Source: Scatocola faecipullorum (GTDB taxonomy: Bacteria > Pseudomonadota > Alphaproteobacteria > RF32 > CAG-239). From it: 56,398 nucleotides of DNA. Every line of letters begins with the position of its first letter. Position 1 is the stretch's first letter. Positions 34,933-44,213 of the stretch are shown piece by piece. Made by a program: the position numbers and the translations under genes. The stretch covers positions 1 through 56,398 of the forward strand of contig DVNC01000022.1 of NCBI GenBank assembly GCA_018714685.1, in the 5' to 3' direction. Under the pieces are notes generated by a model. The model was not told the origin of the DNA. It saw only the letters and a list, made by a program, of their open reading frames with translations, and made no database searches.

Positions 34933-35862
34933 TTATTTAAACCAGCACCGTAAGGCACCGTTGCACCAGTAATTGTCCAAGTCTTTATAATCAACGGCGC
35001 AGCCGACAGCGCAATATTTGCCGGAACATTCTTCCTGCGTGCAGCTAACTCCCGCCGGACAGCTGTCCAGCGTGCATTTGTTTTCGCAGGTTTTGCAATT
35101 GTTGTAGTATTTGATGCCGTTCATCAGACAATAGTCGCTCGGCGTAACCGGACCGATGTCCGTGCAGGTCATACTGTAGCCGGCTTTACACTGGCAGGAG
35201 GTATATTTTACCGTTCCGTTGTCGTTGCAGCCTTCGCCGACGCCCTGCTGGTTTTGTCCGTCACAGGTTTGGTTATAGTTGCTCGGGCAGACGCAGCCGG
35301 AATAATATCTTTTGCCTTCTTCCGTGCAGCTGTCATTGGTTGTCACTTTCGGCGAAGCGCAGCTTTCTACCGGATATAAGCTGCGGTCACAGTAGCACAT
35401 AAAACGGCCGCCGCAGCTGTCTCCGCTGATGGTATTGGGATAAGTGCAGGCGCTTTTTTCATATTTATAGCGGCTGTCACAGCATTTGTCGAAATAGGTA
35501 CGGCTGTAAGGGCAATAAGTTCCCGGATTTTGCCCTGACGGGCAGGAGGTTTGGGTATAGCCTTCTTTTTTGCATAGTTCTATTGTCGGATCTTCAAAAT
35601 CTACATTGCCGAAATCAAGCTGTTTGCCTCCGGCTATAAAGCTGACCGATGCAACTTTAACACCGCGGGAAACTGAGACAGTCCGCTCCGCAAGCAGAGC
35701 GGACTGAGACAACGATTCAAAGGTTTGGCTTTGATTGGTTTCTATGAGGTGCGTGTATTGATGAGAGAGCTCTGCGGCTCCCGGGGTTAAGCTCGAATAG
35801 CCTGCCCCTGCAAAACTGCAGACGACAAGCCCCGATAATCCTATCGCGACTACCTTTCTCAT
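34933..35862 (-). CDS. Secreted Cys-rich repeat protein, 309 aa
   Basis: A signal peptide or anchor at about residues 1-22 is followed by a 70-residue Cys-free region with many Ser and Val, and then about 200 residues containing roughly 29 Cys. These fall in loose repeats such as TSCxC-KAGY, SGCVCPSNY and DSCPAGVSC, resembling epidermal-growth-factor-like or knottin repeats. All Cys are presumably paired, so the protein should be exported and stable outside the cell. GAGG precedes the ATG. Members of this style occur in uncultured gut Alphaproteobacteria; adhesion or surface display is the natural guess but is not shown. Confidence 0.8.
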   Translation of the reverse strand: MRKVVAIGLSGLVVCSFAGAGYSSLTPGAAELSHQYTHLIETNQSQTFESLSQSALLAERTVSVSRGVKVASVSFIAGGKQLDFGNVDFEDPTIELCKKEGYTQTSCPSGQNPGTYCPYSRTYFDKCCDSRYKYEKSACTYPNTISGDSCGGRFMCYCDRSLYPVESCASPKVTTNDSCTEEGKRYYSGCVCPSNYNQTCDGQNQQGVGEGCNDNGTVKYTSCQCKAGYSMTCTDIGPVTPSDYCLMNGIKYYNNCKTCENKCTLDSCPAGVSCTQEECSGKYCAVGCAVDYKDLDNYWCNGALRCWFK

Positions 35863-35898
35863 AATACACCTCGTTATAACTGAACCTTGTCTGTTCTT

Positions 35899-35927
35899 AA
35901 CTTAGCATATTACGCACTATAAGTCAA
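35899..35927 (-). promoter_or_regulatory. Putative promoter of the Cys-rich secreted pair
   Basis: On the minus strand TTGACT (35927-35922) and TAAGTT (35904-35899) are 17 bases apart, about 35 bases before the start codon at 35862. Confidence 0.55.
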
Positions 35928-36012
35928 TACCGTATCAGGGGGTGTTTTTTCTTTTTTCCACCTAGCATAGACGTTTCGGATAGCCGGACGCCCGGGCAGC
36001 GTACCCCTTCCC

Positions 36013-37839
36013 CTATTTATCCGAATCATAAAGTATTTGCGCCGTTTCGCAGTTCACGGATGTGTCTGCGGCAACAAAATCGGCTTCACCGTCACGGGAA
36101 CGTTTATAAAAATGGATAAAAGTAACCGGTTTGATGCCGGTGGCGTTGAATATCCGCTTTCTGATCTTTGCGGCAATATATTCCTTCACCGCCTGAGCGC
36201 GGTAAGAAACCTTGACCGCTTCCGCCGGAATCGCTTTCAGCATATCGGCCTTGATTTCATCGGCCAAAGCGGCAAAATCGTTTTCTTCAAGGATGTCGAT
36301 GGAGGTTATCTGCAAATCTTCAACCGACCAGTCTTCAGCGAGCACCGCGGTAATGAACAGGCTGCAATTGTAGGCTATGCGGCGGCGGTTTTTAACCAGC
36401 TGAGAACCCAGGCTGATGACCTTTTTGCGGTCAACCCCCAATTCATCGGTGGGAACTTCGCCGACAATTTCGGCATGGGACGATTTAACATTGACGACAT
36501 CACCGTCACGAACCACCAACACCTGGCTGACGCCGCAGTCCAGCTCTTCGGTAAAGCGTTTCTGCTGGCGGATGGCGCGTTTGTCTCCGTGTACGGGGAT
36601 GACGATTTTCGGCTTAATCATTTCAAACATACGGCGAATGTCATCTTTGCAGCCATGGCCGGACGTGTGGACCAGATATTCCTCGGAAGAAATAACCTCC
36701 ACTCCGGCATCGCGCAGTTTTTCCTGCATACGTTCGATTTTTTCCTCGTTGCCGGGAATAATCTGTGACGAAAAGATAATGGCATCACCTTTGCCGAGTT
36801 TGATGTCCTTGTTTTCGCCGTTGACAATCCGGGTCAGCCCGCTGCGGTAGTTTCCCTGCGAACCGGCGCAGATGTAAAGCATTTTATCAAGAGGGATATC
36901 TATGGCCTGTTTGGCTTCAACATAATGCGGAACATCTTTCAGAATGCCGCATTCTTTGGCTATATTCATATTCTGAATCAGGCTCATGCCGGCTATAACC
37001 GGCGTGCGTCCGGCAGCATGCGCGGCAATCAGCAGGCTTTCCATCCGGGCAACATTAGAAGCAAAACAAGTGGCAACCAGCGTATTCTTAAACTTCGGCA
37101 ACAGCTCAATCAGGCTTTCGCGGATTACCATTTCGGAAGGCTGCTCCACCGGGTGAGCCATATGAATCGAATCGCCGACATAGAGGTCAACCCCCTGCTC
37201 GCCCACCTGTTTCAGGCGGTCATAAGAGGTTTTCATAAAATCAATATGGCAATCGTCAAAGCGCCAGTCCGTGGCGTGAAAAACCGTGCCGTATTTGGTT
37301 TTGATGCGCAACGCCGAATTCTCGGGCAGCGAATGGACGACCGGAACATACTCGACTTCAAAATCAGGCAGTTTTACAACCGGGTTCTGATTTACGGAAA
37401 TCAGTTCGACCTCGTTTTCCAGCTTATATTCGCGCAGGCGCGGCAAAATATGGCCGATGGTGAAATCAGTCGCATAGACGGGGCAGCGCAGGCGCGGCCA
37501 GATGTGGGCGATGGCGCCGAAGTGGTCTTCATGCGAATGGGTTATAAACATTGCGTCAATGCAGTCGCGATAGCTTTCCAACCAGGCCGGATCAGCCAGC
37601 CCCAGTTCCATGCCGGGGAAGTCGTCATTCAAAAAATCATAGCCGGCATCGACCACGATTATCCGGCCGTCGGATATGTAGGCATACATGTTCATGCCGA
37701 CTTTTTCGGCACCGCCCAATGCGACAAAATAAAAACCTTCCTGTCTTAAAAAAGGCGGCAGGGCTGACGGCTCTTTCTGAGCCGGGTTCGGGGCGGCAAA
37801 GTCAAACTCCGCCTGCCCCGTCTTCTCAATTTCATTCAT
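36013..37839 (-). CDS. rnj: Ribonuclease J
   Basis: 608 residues. The metallo-beta-lactamase core carries THSHEDHFGAI (HxHxDH), VVHSLPENSALRI, a later HATDW, and the beta-CASP part TSGHGCKDDIRRM, with IVIPVHGDKRAI (the His that closes the second metal site). RNase J is a 5'-3' exo- and endoribonuclease acting on mRNA and rRNA. Its start overlaps the birA stop by 8 bases. The order nuoN-birA-rnj is common in Alphaproteobacteria; a coaX gene that often sits between birA and rnj is missing here. Confidence 0.95.
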   Translation of the reverse strand: MNEIEKTGQAEFDFAAPNPAQKEPSALPPFLRQEGFYFVALGGAEKVGMNMYAYISDGRIIVVDAGYDFLNDDFPGMELGLADPAWLESYRDCIDAMFITHSHEDHFGAIAHIWPRLRCPVYATDFTIGHILPRLREYKLENEVELISVNQNPVVKLPDFEVEYVPVVHSLPENSALRIKTKYGTVFHATDWRFDDCHIDFMKTSYDRLKQVGEQGVDLYVGDSIHMAHPVEQPSEMVIRESLIELLPKFKNTLVATCFASNVARMESLLIAAHAAGRTPVIAGMSLIQNMNIAKECGILKDVPHYVEAKQAIDIPLDKMLYICAGSQGNYRSGLTRIVNGENKDIKLGKGDAIIFSSQIIPGNEEKIERMQEKLRDAGVEVISSEEYLVHTSGHGCKDDIRRMFEMIKPKIVIPVHGDKRAIRQQKRFTEELDCGVSQVLVVRDGDVVNVKSSHAEIVGEVPTDELGVDRKKVISLGSQLVKNRRRIAYNCSLFITAVLAEDWSVEDLQITSIDILEENDFAALADEIKADMLKAIPAEAVKVSYRAQAVKEYIAAKIRKRIFNATGIKPVTFIHFYKRSRDGEADFVAADTSVNCETAQILYDSDK

Positions 37840-38575
37840 TTACAATCTGTTTCCTTTGCGGGTAAAATACATCACCGGCGTAAATCCTGCGGATGCGGCC
37901 GGACGTTTCCAATAACAATGAGCCGTGTTCGTCCACGCCTCTGAAAATTCCTTCAAGTTCCTCGTCTTCAAGACGGACGAGAATTTCTTCGTCAAGGCTT
38001 TTGACATGTGCCAGCCATTCGCGGCGAATCGGTTCAAAGCCTTCGGTTTTCCATAAATTAAAATAGTTGTCAAATTCAGCAATAAAAGAGCGCAGAAAAT
38101 CAAGCCGTTCAACATTAATTCCCGCTTCGGCAAGGCTGACAGCCGGATAAAGCGTATTAACCAGCAGCGGCGCAACCTTAAGATTGACACCGATGCCGAT
38201 GACCCAATAGTCGCCGGCTCCCTTTTCCAGCAGCATGCCGCTGATTTTTTTATCATTGACCAGTACATCGTTCGGCCATTTCAATTTGACATTCAGCAGC
38301 GGGTCCAAGTTTCTGACAGTTTGCCACAGGCTGAGCGAAGCGATAAAAACCAGCGCACCGAGATTTTTCAGCTCATTTTCCACGCCGAGCGAAAAAAACA
38401 GGTTGCCGTCCAGGCTCACCCAGCCGCGGCCGCGACGTCCCCGACCGTTGGTCTGGCTGCGGGCGCTGATGACCACTTTCTGGCCGCGGATATTTGCGCT
38501 CAATTTTTTCACTTCATCGTTGGTACTGCCGGTTTCCGCCATGTCATGCAGCATCCAATCGCCGATATATTCCAT
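37832..38575 (-). CDS. birA: Biotin-[acetyl-CoA-carboxylase] ligase (catalytic domain only)
   Basis: 247 residues without an N-terminal helix-turn-helix, so a simple ligase, not a repressor. Signatures: AETGSTNDEVKKL, SQTNGRGRRGRGWVS (the biotin-AMP binding loop), KWPNDVLVNDKKISGML and a VIGIGVNL stretch. It attaches biotin to carboxyl-carrier protein. It lies 9 bases after nuoN and overlaps rnj. Nothing unusual is seen. Confidence 0.95.
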   Translation of the reverse strand: MEYIGDWMLHDMAETGSTNDEVKKLSANIRGQKVVISARSQTNGRGRRGRGWVSLDGNLFFSLGVENELKNLGALVFIASLSLWQTVRNLDPLLNVKLKWPNDVLVNDKKISGMLLEKGAGDYWVIGIGVNLKVAPLLVNTLYPAVSLAEAGINVERLDFLRSFIAEFDNYFNLWKTEGFEPIRREWLAHVKSLDEEILVRLEDEELEGIFRGVDEHGSLLLETSGRIRRIYAGDVFYPQRKQIVNE

Positions 38576-38584
38576 TTGTTATCC

Positions 38585-40015
38585 TTATAAAATCGTGCTT
38601 AAGATGTTTTCGGCGTCATGCATCAGATAGCGGGGATTTAAGATTGAAATCAATACCAGAATCAGGTTTACCATCAGGCAGATGTAAACCCCTTTATCCG
38701 CCCGGTCAAACGTATTGCCGCCGCGCGCGTCAAAATAAATTGTCTTAATCACATTCAAAAATGCATAGGCCAAAAGCAACAAAGCTGCCAAAATTAACCC
38801 TATAAAAGCATAACTCCCCTCAATAATCAAGTAATTTATTGCCGAAAGTTTGCCTAAAAAGCCCAACATCGGCGGCGTTCCCAGCAGCGAGACCATAAAT
38901 ATCAGCATGGCCGCGGCAATATAAGGCCGCACTTCCGCAAGGCCGGCAAGGTCTGCCGTTTCCGTCAGATAGTCGCCTTTACGCTTGAATGCGTAAAAAA
39001 CCGTATAGACGCCGAACTGTGCCAGCAGCCAGACCAGAAGGCAGACAAAACCGCTGAGAAGGCCGTTGTCGTTCAGCTCGGAAAAACACATCAGGACAAT
39101 GCCCAGATTAAACAGCGCAACATAGGCAAAAAGCTTGCGGAGATTGGTTTCACTGTTGGCCCCCACTGCCCCCAGAATCACCGACAGAGCCGCACAGCCC
39201 GTCAAAAACAGGCGGAGCTGCCCGTAAAGCGGAAAAAATACGTTGCTGAGCAGATTAACCAGCACGGCCAGATAAGCCAGCGGCGGGATAAAGGTCAGAT
39301 AAGTGCCTGCCGGCAAAACAGAACCGCCGAGCACATCGGCATACCAGAAATGAAACGGCGCTATTCCCAGCATATACAACAGCGAAACAATCAGCAGCAC
39401 CGCAGCCAGATAATGCAATCCGCCGGGGCGGTGCAGATGTTCCAGATATGTGCAGGCACCGGCATAATCATAAGGAATGCCCAAGCGGCGAAACAACAGC
39501 AGGCTTGCGGCCAAGAGCAGGACAACCGCCAGGCAGCCCCAAAGATAGCGGCGCAGGACCGGGCGGGAAACCTCGTCAAAAGGATGCAGGCGGATAAAAC
39601 AGGCGTTCAGGACAAAAGCGGCAGTCAGGCAGGCAGACAAAACGAGAAGATTCTGCGCCGAAACCGCCAGCGTCAGCAAAAGCAGCGAGAACAGCGCTGT
39701 GAGATAGAAGCTCAGGCTGGAACGGTTTTTGTTCAGAAACCATTTGCATCCCAAATAAAAAGATGCCAGCGCGGCAATATAAATCAGCGTTTTAAAAAGC
39801 GTGGTGTAAGAATCGTTGATAAGCCAGCCGGGCATAAAACTTTGGTTATAAAAGACAACCGTTCCCAACAGTGCCGCGGCTACGGCTATTTTGCTGACGG
39901 TAAAATAGGTTTTCGGCGTGGTGTTCTGCCGGAATCTGGCCGCAAGCAGCAGAACAAACATGCCGCAAAGAAGCAAAAATTCGGGAAGCATACTGATATG
40001 GTCGGCAAACATCAT
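38585..40015 (-). CDS. nuoN: NADH-quinone oxidoreductase subunit N-like (divergent)
   Basis: 476 residues, 13 or so hydrophobic segments. The proton-transporter family resemblance is weak but clear in GIAPFHFWYADVLGGSVLPAGTYLTF (quoted in pieces: GIAPFHFWYADV, SVLPAGTYL), where usual NuoN has KxxxVPFHxWxPDVYEGAPTP. The membrane Lys and EGAP residues of that segment are missing, as are other channel residues. Position (last of nuoLMN, followed by birA and rnj) supports the NuoN call. It may have reduced proton pumping or serve a modified complex. Confidence 0.8.
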   Translation of the reverse strand: MMFADHISMLPEFLLLCGMFVLLLAARFRQNTTPKTYFTVSKIAVAAALLGTVVFYNQSFMPGWLINDSYTTLFKTLIYIAALASFYLGCKWFLNKNRSSLSFYLTALFSLLLLTLAVSAQNLLVLSACLTAAFVLNACFIRLHPFDEVSRPVLRRYLWGCLAVVLLLAASLLLFRRLGIPYDYAGACTYLEHLHRPGGLHYLAAVLLIVSLLYMLGIAPFHFWYADVLGGSVLPAGTYLTFIPPLAYLAVLVNLLSNVFFPLYGQLRLFLTGCAALSVILGAVGANSETNLRKLFAYVALFNLGIVLMCFSELNDNGLLSGFVCLLVWLLAQFGVYTVFYAFKRKGDYLTETADLAGLAEVRPYIAAAMLIFMVSLLGTPPMLGFLGKLSAINYLIIEGSYAFIGLILAALLLLAYAFLNVIKTIYFDARGGNTFDRADKGVYICLMVNLILVLISILNPRYLMHDAENILSTIL

Positions 40016-41449
40016 TTAAACTCCCATAAACCAAAGCGGATTGACAAAGGTGACGACCAGCAGGCCGGAAACCAGAGCCAGTCCGACAAACATACGTTTG
40101 GACAGGTCCATAATGCAGGCGGTATCCGGCGTTATGCCGCTGTTGTCCTTAAAGACATAGAGCTCCTGAAGCAGCGTTCCGGCCACCAGAACAATTGACA
40201 GCATTATCAATATGCCGGAGCGGATATTATAACTGAACAAATGCGACAGGATGACAAAGTTGTTGAGAAACATTGAGGACAAGGGCATACCCACGGCGGC
40301 CAGCACCAGAAAAGAATAAAGCAGCGAAAGCCTCGGTACCCGGCAGAGGATGCCGTGCGCGGAGACGGACTTGTCATCCTGCTCCCCGTCAATATAAGTC
40401 GTCAGAACTTCAAGGGCGGCAATAATGATAATAAAGGCAAAGAGAGAAAAACCGATATTGAGCAATATCTTGTCAATCGGCAGCAGCGCCCCGAGCAAAA
40501 ACAAAATATAATAAACCGTCGCATAAGAAAAAATCTTATATTGGATGTCTTTGTTAATCAGGCCGATCAGCGCAATAAAGAGCATGCTGATGATGGCGAT
40601 GATTTCCAGCAGGCTCAGATAATAGCCCACTGATTCCGGAACGCTTTGCGGACAGAAACGGATAAAGCCGTAAACGCCGGTCAGCGGAATAAGGTTGGCA
40701 ATGACGAAGACCAGCGGATTGCGGGCGGCAGAATTAATCGCCGAAATCCAGTAATGAAACGGCCAAATCGGAATACGGGAGAGAAAAGAAACAAAAATTG
40801 CTCCCCAAATGCAGAGTTCAAGGTGCCGGTTAAGCTGCAGCCGGCTGACCGCGTCCAGAGCAAGGTTATGCCCTTCATGGTGATAGAGCACAGCCGTCGC
40901 AATGAACAAAAACAAAGCGCCGAGAAAGTTATAAATGAAGAAGCGCAGAATAACCGGCTGGCGGCGGATTTCTCCGAACATGCCGATTAACAGCCACAAA
41001 GGCAGCAACAACGCCTCAAAGAAGATATAAAAGGAATAAATGTCGGCCGCAACGAACAAGCCATTAAACATTCCCAGAAAAAGCAGTGTCATCAAATGCA
41101 TTGACTTTCGGACATATCCCTGGTGCCGGGCTCCGACCAATCCGATGATGACGGCAAAATGAACGGCGGCAATGACCAGTACGGAAAAGATGTCGATGCC
41201 GAAGACGATGTCGATATGGGGATTTTGCAGCCAATGGAACGTTTCTTTAAGCTGCAGCCCCTCCTGCCCGCCTTTAAGGTTGACGGCAATGCGCCACAGC
41301 AAAAAGAGGCTGGATACCAGCGTCAAAATCGTTACGCTGAAGACATTGCGCCCGTTTGTCGTTTCATCGTCTTTGGCCGTGAGGGCAAAGAAAAAGCCGA
41401 TAAAGGGAACCGCAATCAGCGTTGAAAGGATTGTCAGCGTATTTTCCAT
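40016..41449 (-). CDS. nuoM: NADH-quinone oxidoreductase subunit M-like (divergent)
   Basis: 477 residues, about 14 hydrophobic segments. YIFFEALLLPLWLLIGMFG matches the NuoM helix carrying the conserved membrane Glu (YVFFEVMLxPMYFLIG). The next conserved segment is altered: SRIPIWPFHYWISAINSA stands where NuoM has KVPMxPxHTWLPDAHxEAP, so the Lys is an Arg and the DAHxEAP box is gone. The second Lys (ILLKLGGYG) is replaced by NLIPLTGVYG. It belongs to the orphan nuoLMN run, with no gap to nuoN (start one base after the nuoN end region) and an overlap with nuoL. Confidence 0.82.
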   Translation of the reverse strand: MENTLTILSTLIAVPFIGFFFALTAKDDETTNGRNVFSVTILTLVSSLFLLWRIAVNLKGGQEGLQLKETFHWLQNPHIDIVFGIDIFSVLVIAAVHFAVIIGLVGARHQGYVRKSMHLMTLLFLGMFNGLFVAADIYSFYIFFEALLLPLWLLIGMFGEIRRQPVILRFFIYNFLGALFLFIATAVLYHHEGHNLALDAVSRLQLNRHLELCIWGAIFVSFLSRIPIWPFHYWISAINSAARNPLVFVIANLIPLTGVYGFIRFCPQSVPESVGYYLSLLEIIAIISMLFIALIGLINKDIQYKIFSYATVYYILFLLGALLPIDKILLNIGFSLFAFIIIIAALEVLTTYIDGEQDDKSVSAHGILCRVPRLSLLYSFLVLAAVGMPLSSMFLNNFVILSHLFSYNIRSGILIMLSIVLVAGTLLQELYVFKDNSGITPDTACIMDLSKRMFVGLALVSGLLVVTFVNPLWFMGV

Positions 41450-43113
41450 CAGTTATTCCCCTGCGAGAGATAATACGAACCGTAAGCCAGGCCGGTGCCG
41501 AGCAGAACGAAAAGCGGCCAGGCGATACGGCTGTCAGCGTGAATACGGCGGAAGACGTTAATCAGCACCGCCACCAGACGGTACAGCGAGTTAATAATCG
41601 TCCGTTCAATCAGCAGAAAATCAATTGTCAGCCACAAAACACGTCCTAGAATTTTAACCGGGCCGATGATAAAAACACGGTAAAAATCAGAAAACAGGTC
41701 AGCCGTCTGGATAAACTCGTGCTCATAAGCCCCGGCCAAGAAACGCAGCGGCCCGGCCGCCAGCAATACCAGAAAAATTCCCCAGGCGGCCATTGCCTCC
41801 GGCGGCAAAATGCGGTTTTGCATCGCAACTGCCGCCGTAAGGGCAAAAATCGTTCCGTTATAGACAATATTCGGATTCTTCAGCAGTGCCATGACCCGCT
41901 CATCGGCACGTGACTGTCCGAAATAAATCTGTCGCAGGACACAGGAACCGCTCAAAGCCAAAGCCGCAGCGTAAGCCAGCGTCCAATACGGGCTTCCGCC
42001 GGCGAGCGCCAGCGTTTGGAACAGTCCGAGAAATGCCAGCAGCGTTACGGCCAACGTCAGTTTCAGACTCCGGGCAAAGCCGCCCATGGCCGAAACATAA
42101 ACTTCATTTGAACTGCCGACGGAAACAAGCATCCAACAGGCATTAAGCAGAAAGCCGCCCACCCAGAGCCGGGCAAATGCCGGGCCGGCGATATGGAAAC
42201 CGCCGGAGAATATGCCGTATAAAAAACCGAAGAGCATCATATTAAAGTATATGCTTTTCTGCCGCAGGTCGTCTTTCAGCAAAGCCCCCTGCAATCCCCA
42301 GGCGATGGACAGAGCGGCAAAAAGGTGCAGCATCGGATAGGAGTATTCAGACAGAGGCAGCAACATCGACGTCTTGCACAAAATGATAAAACCGACGACA
42401 GGAGTGGAAAGATAGGCCAGTGCGGCTATCCGGTTCATGTCAAGGACAGCCCAGTCCATCAGCGGCGCCTGAAACATAAACAGGCCGGACTTGATGAAAA
42501 GGCACAGCAACAGCAGAATGCAAAGCAAATCCTTATGAGCGCCCATGCGGTCATATTCAACGAAATCGGCCAGACGGATTGAACCGATATAGCCCCAGAT
42601 GAGGGCAAAAAGCATAAACAGCCCCATATCCGCCAGCAAATTGTAAAAGATATAACGCCGGCGCGCCGAGCTGTCGTTAATCATATAGAAACCGAAGATA
42701 TCAATCAGGCAGGCGCTGACCAAAAGCTGAATGGCGTTTTCGCTGCAAATCAGCAAAATCAGGGCGGCAAGATTCAGGCATATCTGTCCGTTAAAGCGGA
42801 AACGATCTTCCTCCTGCGGGTAGCTTACATTAAACAGCATAACCGCCACCGCAATCACGAAAAAAGGAAAAATCTGCATATAATGCAACGGAGAGGAAAA
42901 CAGACTGATTTTAACCGGATAGTAAGCCGAAGACACCCAGTCATAAGTGAAACCGTCGGTATAGCCGAGCTGCCAGTTCTGATAAAAATTAAGCAGCAGA
43001 ACCGCCCCGGCAGCTGCCAGAAAAAAAGCCAGCAGCCGCGACAGTCTCTTTCCCCGAAACAAAATCGAAACGCCGCCAAGTGCGGCCAAAATGAGAAATA
43101 TCTCAAATATCAT
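41449..43113 (-). CDS. nuoL: NADH-quinone oxidoreductase subunit L-like (divergent)
   Basis: I start it at 43113 (554 residues), where GAGG precedes an ATG and a membrane helix begins; an upstream in-frame ATG at 43185 would add 24 residues. It is shorter than usual NuoL (about 610) and highly diverged. FIKSGLFMFQAPLMDW keeps the channel Lys, but MEGPTPVSALIHAATMV of ordinary NuoL is replaced by LDMNRIAALAYLSTPVV, losing Glu and the His; the TM5 Glu region reads SACLIDIFGFYMI. The C-terminal part keeps a long amphipathic helix-like stretch and a last membrane helix. Position before nuoM-nuoN-birA-rnj is the main support. Confidence 0.78.
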   Translation of the reverse strand: MIFEIFLILAALGGVSILFRGKRLSRLLAFFLAAAGAVLLLNFYQNWQLGYTDGFTYDWVSSAYYPVKISLFSSPLHYMQIFPFFVIAVAVMLFNVSYPQEEDRFRFNGQICLNLAALILLICSENAIQLLVSACLIDIFGFYMINDSSARRRYIFYNLLADMGLFMLFALIWGYIGSIRLADFVEYDRMGAHKDLLCILLLLCLFIKSGLFMFQAPLMDWAVLDMNRIAALAYLSTPVVGFIILCKTSMLLPLSEYSYPMLHLFAALSIAWGLQGALLKDDLRQKSIYFNMMLFGFLYGIFSGGFHIAGPAFARLWVGGFLLNACWMLVSVGSSNEVYVSAMGGFARSLKLTLAVTLLAFLGLFQTLALAGGSPYWTLAYAAALALSGSCVLRQIYFGQSRADERVMALLKNPNIVYNGTIFALTAAVAMQNRILPPEAMAAWGIFLVLLAAGPLRFLAGAYEHEFIQTADLFSDFYRVFIIGPVKILGRVLWLTIDFLLIERTIINSLYRLVAVLINVFRRIHADSRIAWPLFVLLGTGLAYGSYYLSQGNN

Positions 43114-43260
43114 AACGGGAAAGACCTCATCTATCAGATTAAACCGAAAGCTAATATAACAAAAAAAACATTTTTTTAAAGTCATAATGCCGACTAATCA
43201 CCAGCCCGCGTCTTGACAACCGAAGAAAGGATTTTATGATGTCTGCCGAAGGAGAGAAAA

Positions 43261-43758
43261 ATGGAAAGCAAAACAAATGTCATGCGGATTCTGGACAAAC
43301 TGAAGGTTCCCTACGCCCATTACTGCTATGAGGGCAGCGGTGCCGTCAGCGGAACGGAAGTGGCCGCCGTTTTGGGGCAAAATCCCGCTCAGGTGTTCAA
43401 AACACTGGTTACGGTTGCCAAATCCAAACAACATTATGTTTTCATGCTGCCGGCGGGAAAAGAGCTTGATTTGAAAAAAGCCGCCGCCAGCGTTCATGAA
43501 AAATCGGTTGAAATGATAAAAAGCAAAGAGCTGCTGCCGACAACCGGCTATATTCACGGCGGCTGTTCGCCGATTGGTATGAAAAAAGCGTTTCCCACGG
43601 TTATTGACATCAGCGCTTCGGCTTTTGAAACAATTATTTTCAGTGCCGGAAAAATCGGCTATCAGGTCGAAGTTTCGCTGGCCGGGCTTGCCAAAGCCGT
43701 TAAATTTACACTGGCGGATATTACCGAGCCAGCTGATTTTCAATCCAGTGCAGGATAA
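43261..43758 (+). CDS. ybaK: Cys-tRNA(Pro)/Cys-tRNA(Cys) deacylase YbaK/EbsC
   Basis: 165 residues, the usual size. The YbaK domain is clear from VFKTLVTVAKSKQHYVFMLPAG (quoted in pieces: VFKTLV, HYVFMLPAG), LDLKKAAASV, GYIHGGCSPIGMKKAFPTVID and the invariant Lys in FKTLV. YbaK removes Cys mis-charged on tRNA-Pro. The gene is divergent from nuoL and runs convergently into the DUF4186 gene, overlapping its 3' end by 38 bases. Confidence 0.95.
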   Translation: MESKTNVMRILDKLKVPYAHYCYEGSGAVSGTEVAAVLGQNPAQVFKTLVTVAKSKQHYVFMLPAGKELDLKKAAASVHEKSVEMIKSKELLPTTGYIHGGCSPIGMKKAFPTVIDISASAFETIIFSAGKIGYQVEVSLAGLAKAVKFTLADITEPADFQSSAG

Positions 43759-44071
43759 TATCAACAACATAGCGCTGCTGTTCGGCCGTTAATTCTTTTC
43801 CCGGGGCTATTCGGTGCCATTTTTGCAGGCATTGCCGACAGCAGGTTCCGGTAGCATGCTGGGCAACAAAGACCGGGTGGCTGCGCATCGGTGTCTGCCT
43901 GCCGTCATTGGGAATATCGGCCGGAGCCAGCCGACGGGCAACGAAATCTTCGGCATGGCGGCGAATCGTCTCCACCCCTTTTTCTCTGACATAGTCTTTA
44001 TCGGCGGGCAACAGCTTAAAGCGGCTGCGGAAAGCTGATCTGTTCAGTCTGGCGAATATATCTTCATTCAT
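43721..44071 (-). CDS. DUF4186 protein
   Basis: 116 residues that match, from memory, the DUF4186 pattern: LNRSAFRSRFKL, REKGVETIRRHAEDFVARRLAPA, IPNDGRQTPMRSHPVFVAQHATGTCCRQCL (quoted in pieces: PNDGRQTPM, HPVFVAQHAT, CCRQCL) and WHRIAPGKELT. The TCCRxCL Cys and His residues suggest metal binding; the function of the family is unknown. Its 3' end overlaps that of ybaK on the opposite strand by 38 bases, so the transcripts are convergent. Confidence 0.9.
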   Translation of the reverse strand: MNEDIFARLNRSAFRSRFKLLPADKDYVREKGVETIRRHAEDFVARRLAPADIPNDGRQTPMRSHPVFVAQHATGTCCRQCLQKWHRIAPGKELTAEQQRYVVDIILHWIENQLAR

Positions 44072-44149
44072 CGGTTTGCTCTTTAATGCGAAATCTTTTT
44101 TTTGACGATAGCCTTTTCATAAAAATTTATCAAGCTGATAAAAAAGTGC

Positions 44150-44180
44150 TTGACCTAGAGTAAGCTCTAAAGATTATGCT
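44150..44180 (+). promoter_or_regulatory. MerR-family type promoter/operator with 19-bp spacer
   Basis: TTGACC at 44150-44155 and TATGCT at 44175-44180 are 19 bases apart, and the spacer contains the dyad TAGAG-TAAG-CTCTA (44156-44169). Long 19-bp spacers with a central dyad are the hallmark of promoters untwisted by MerR-family activators (MerR, SoxR, CueR, AdhR, NmlR). The promoter directly precedes the cupin operon. No merR-like gene is in the window. Confidence 0.75.
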
Positions 44181-44213
44181 GATTACAGAATCGTTCAAGC
44201 AGGGAGAAAACAT

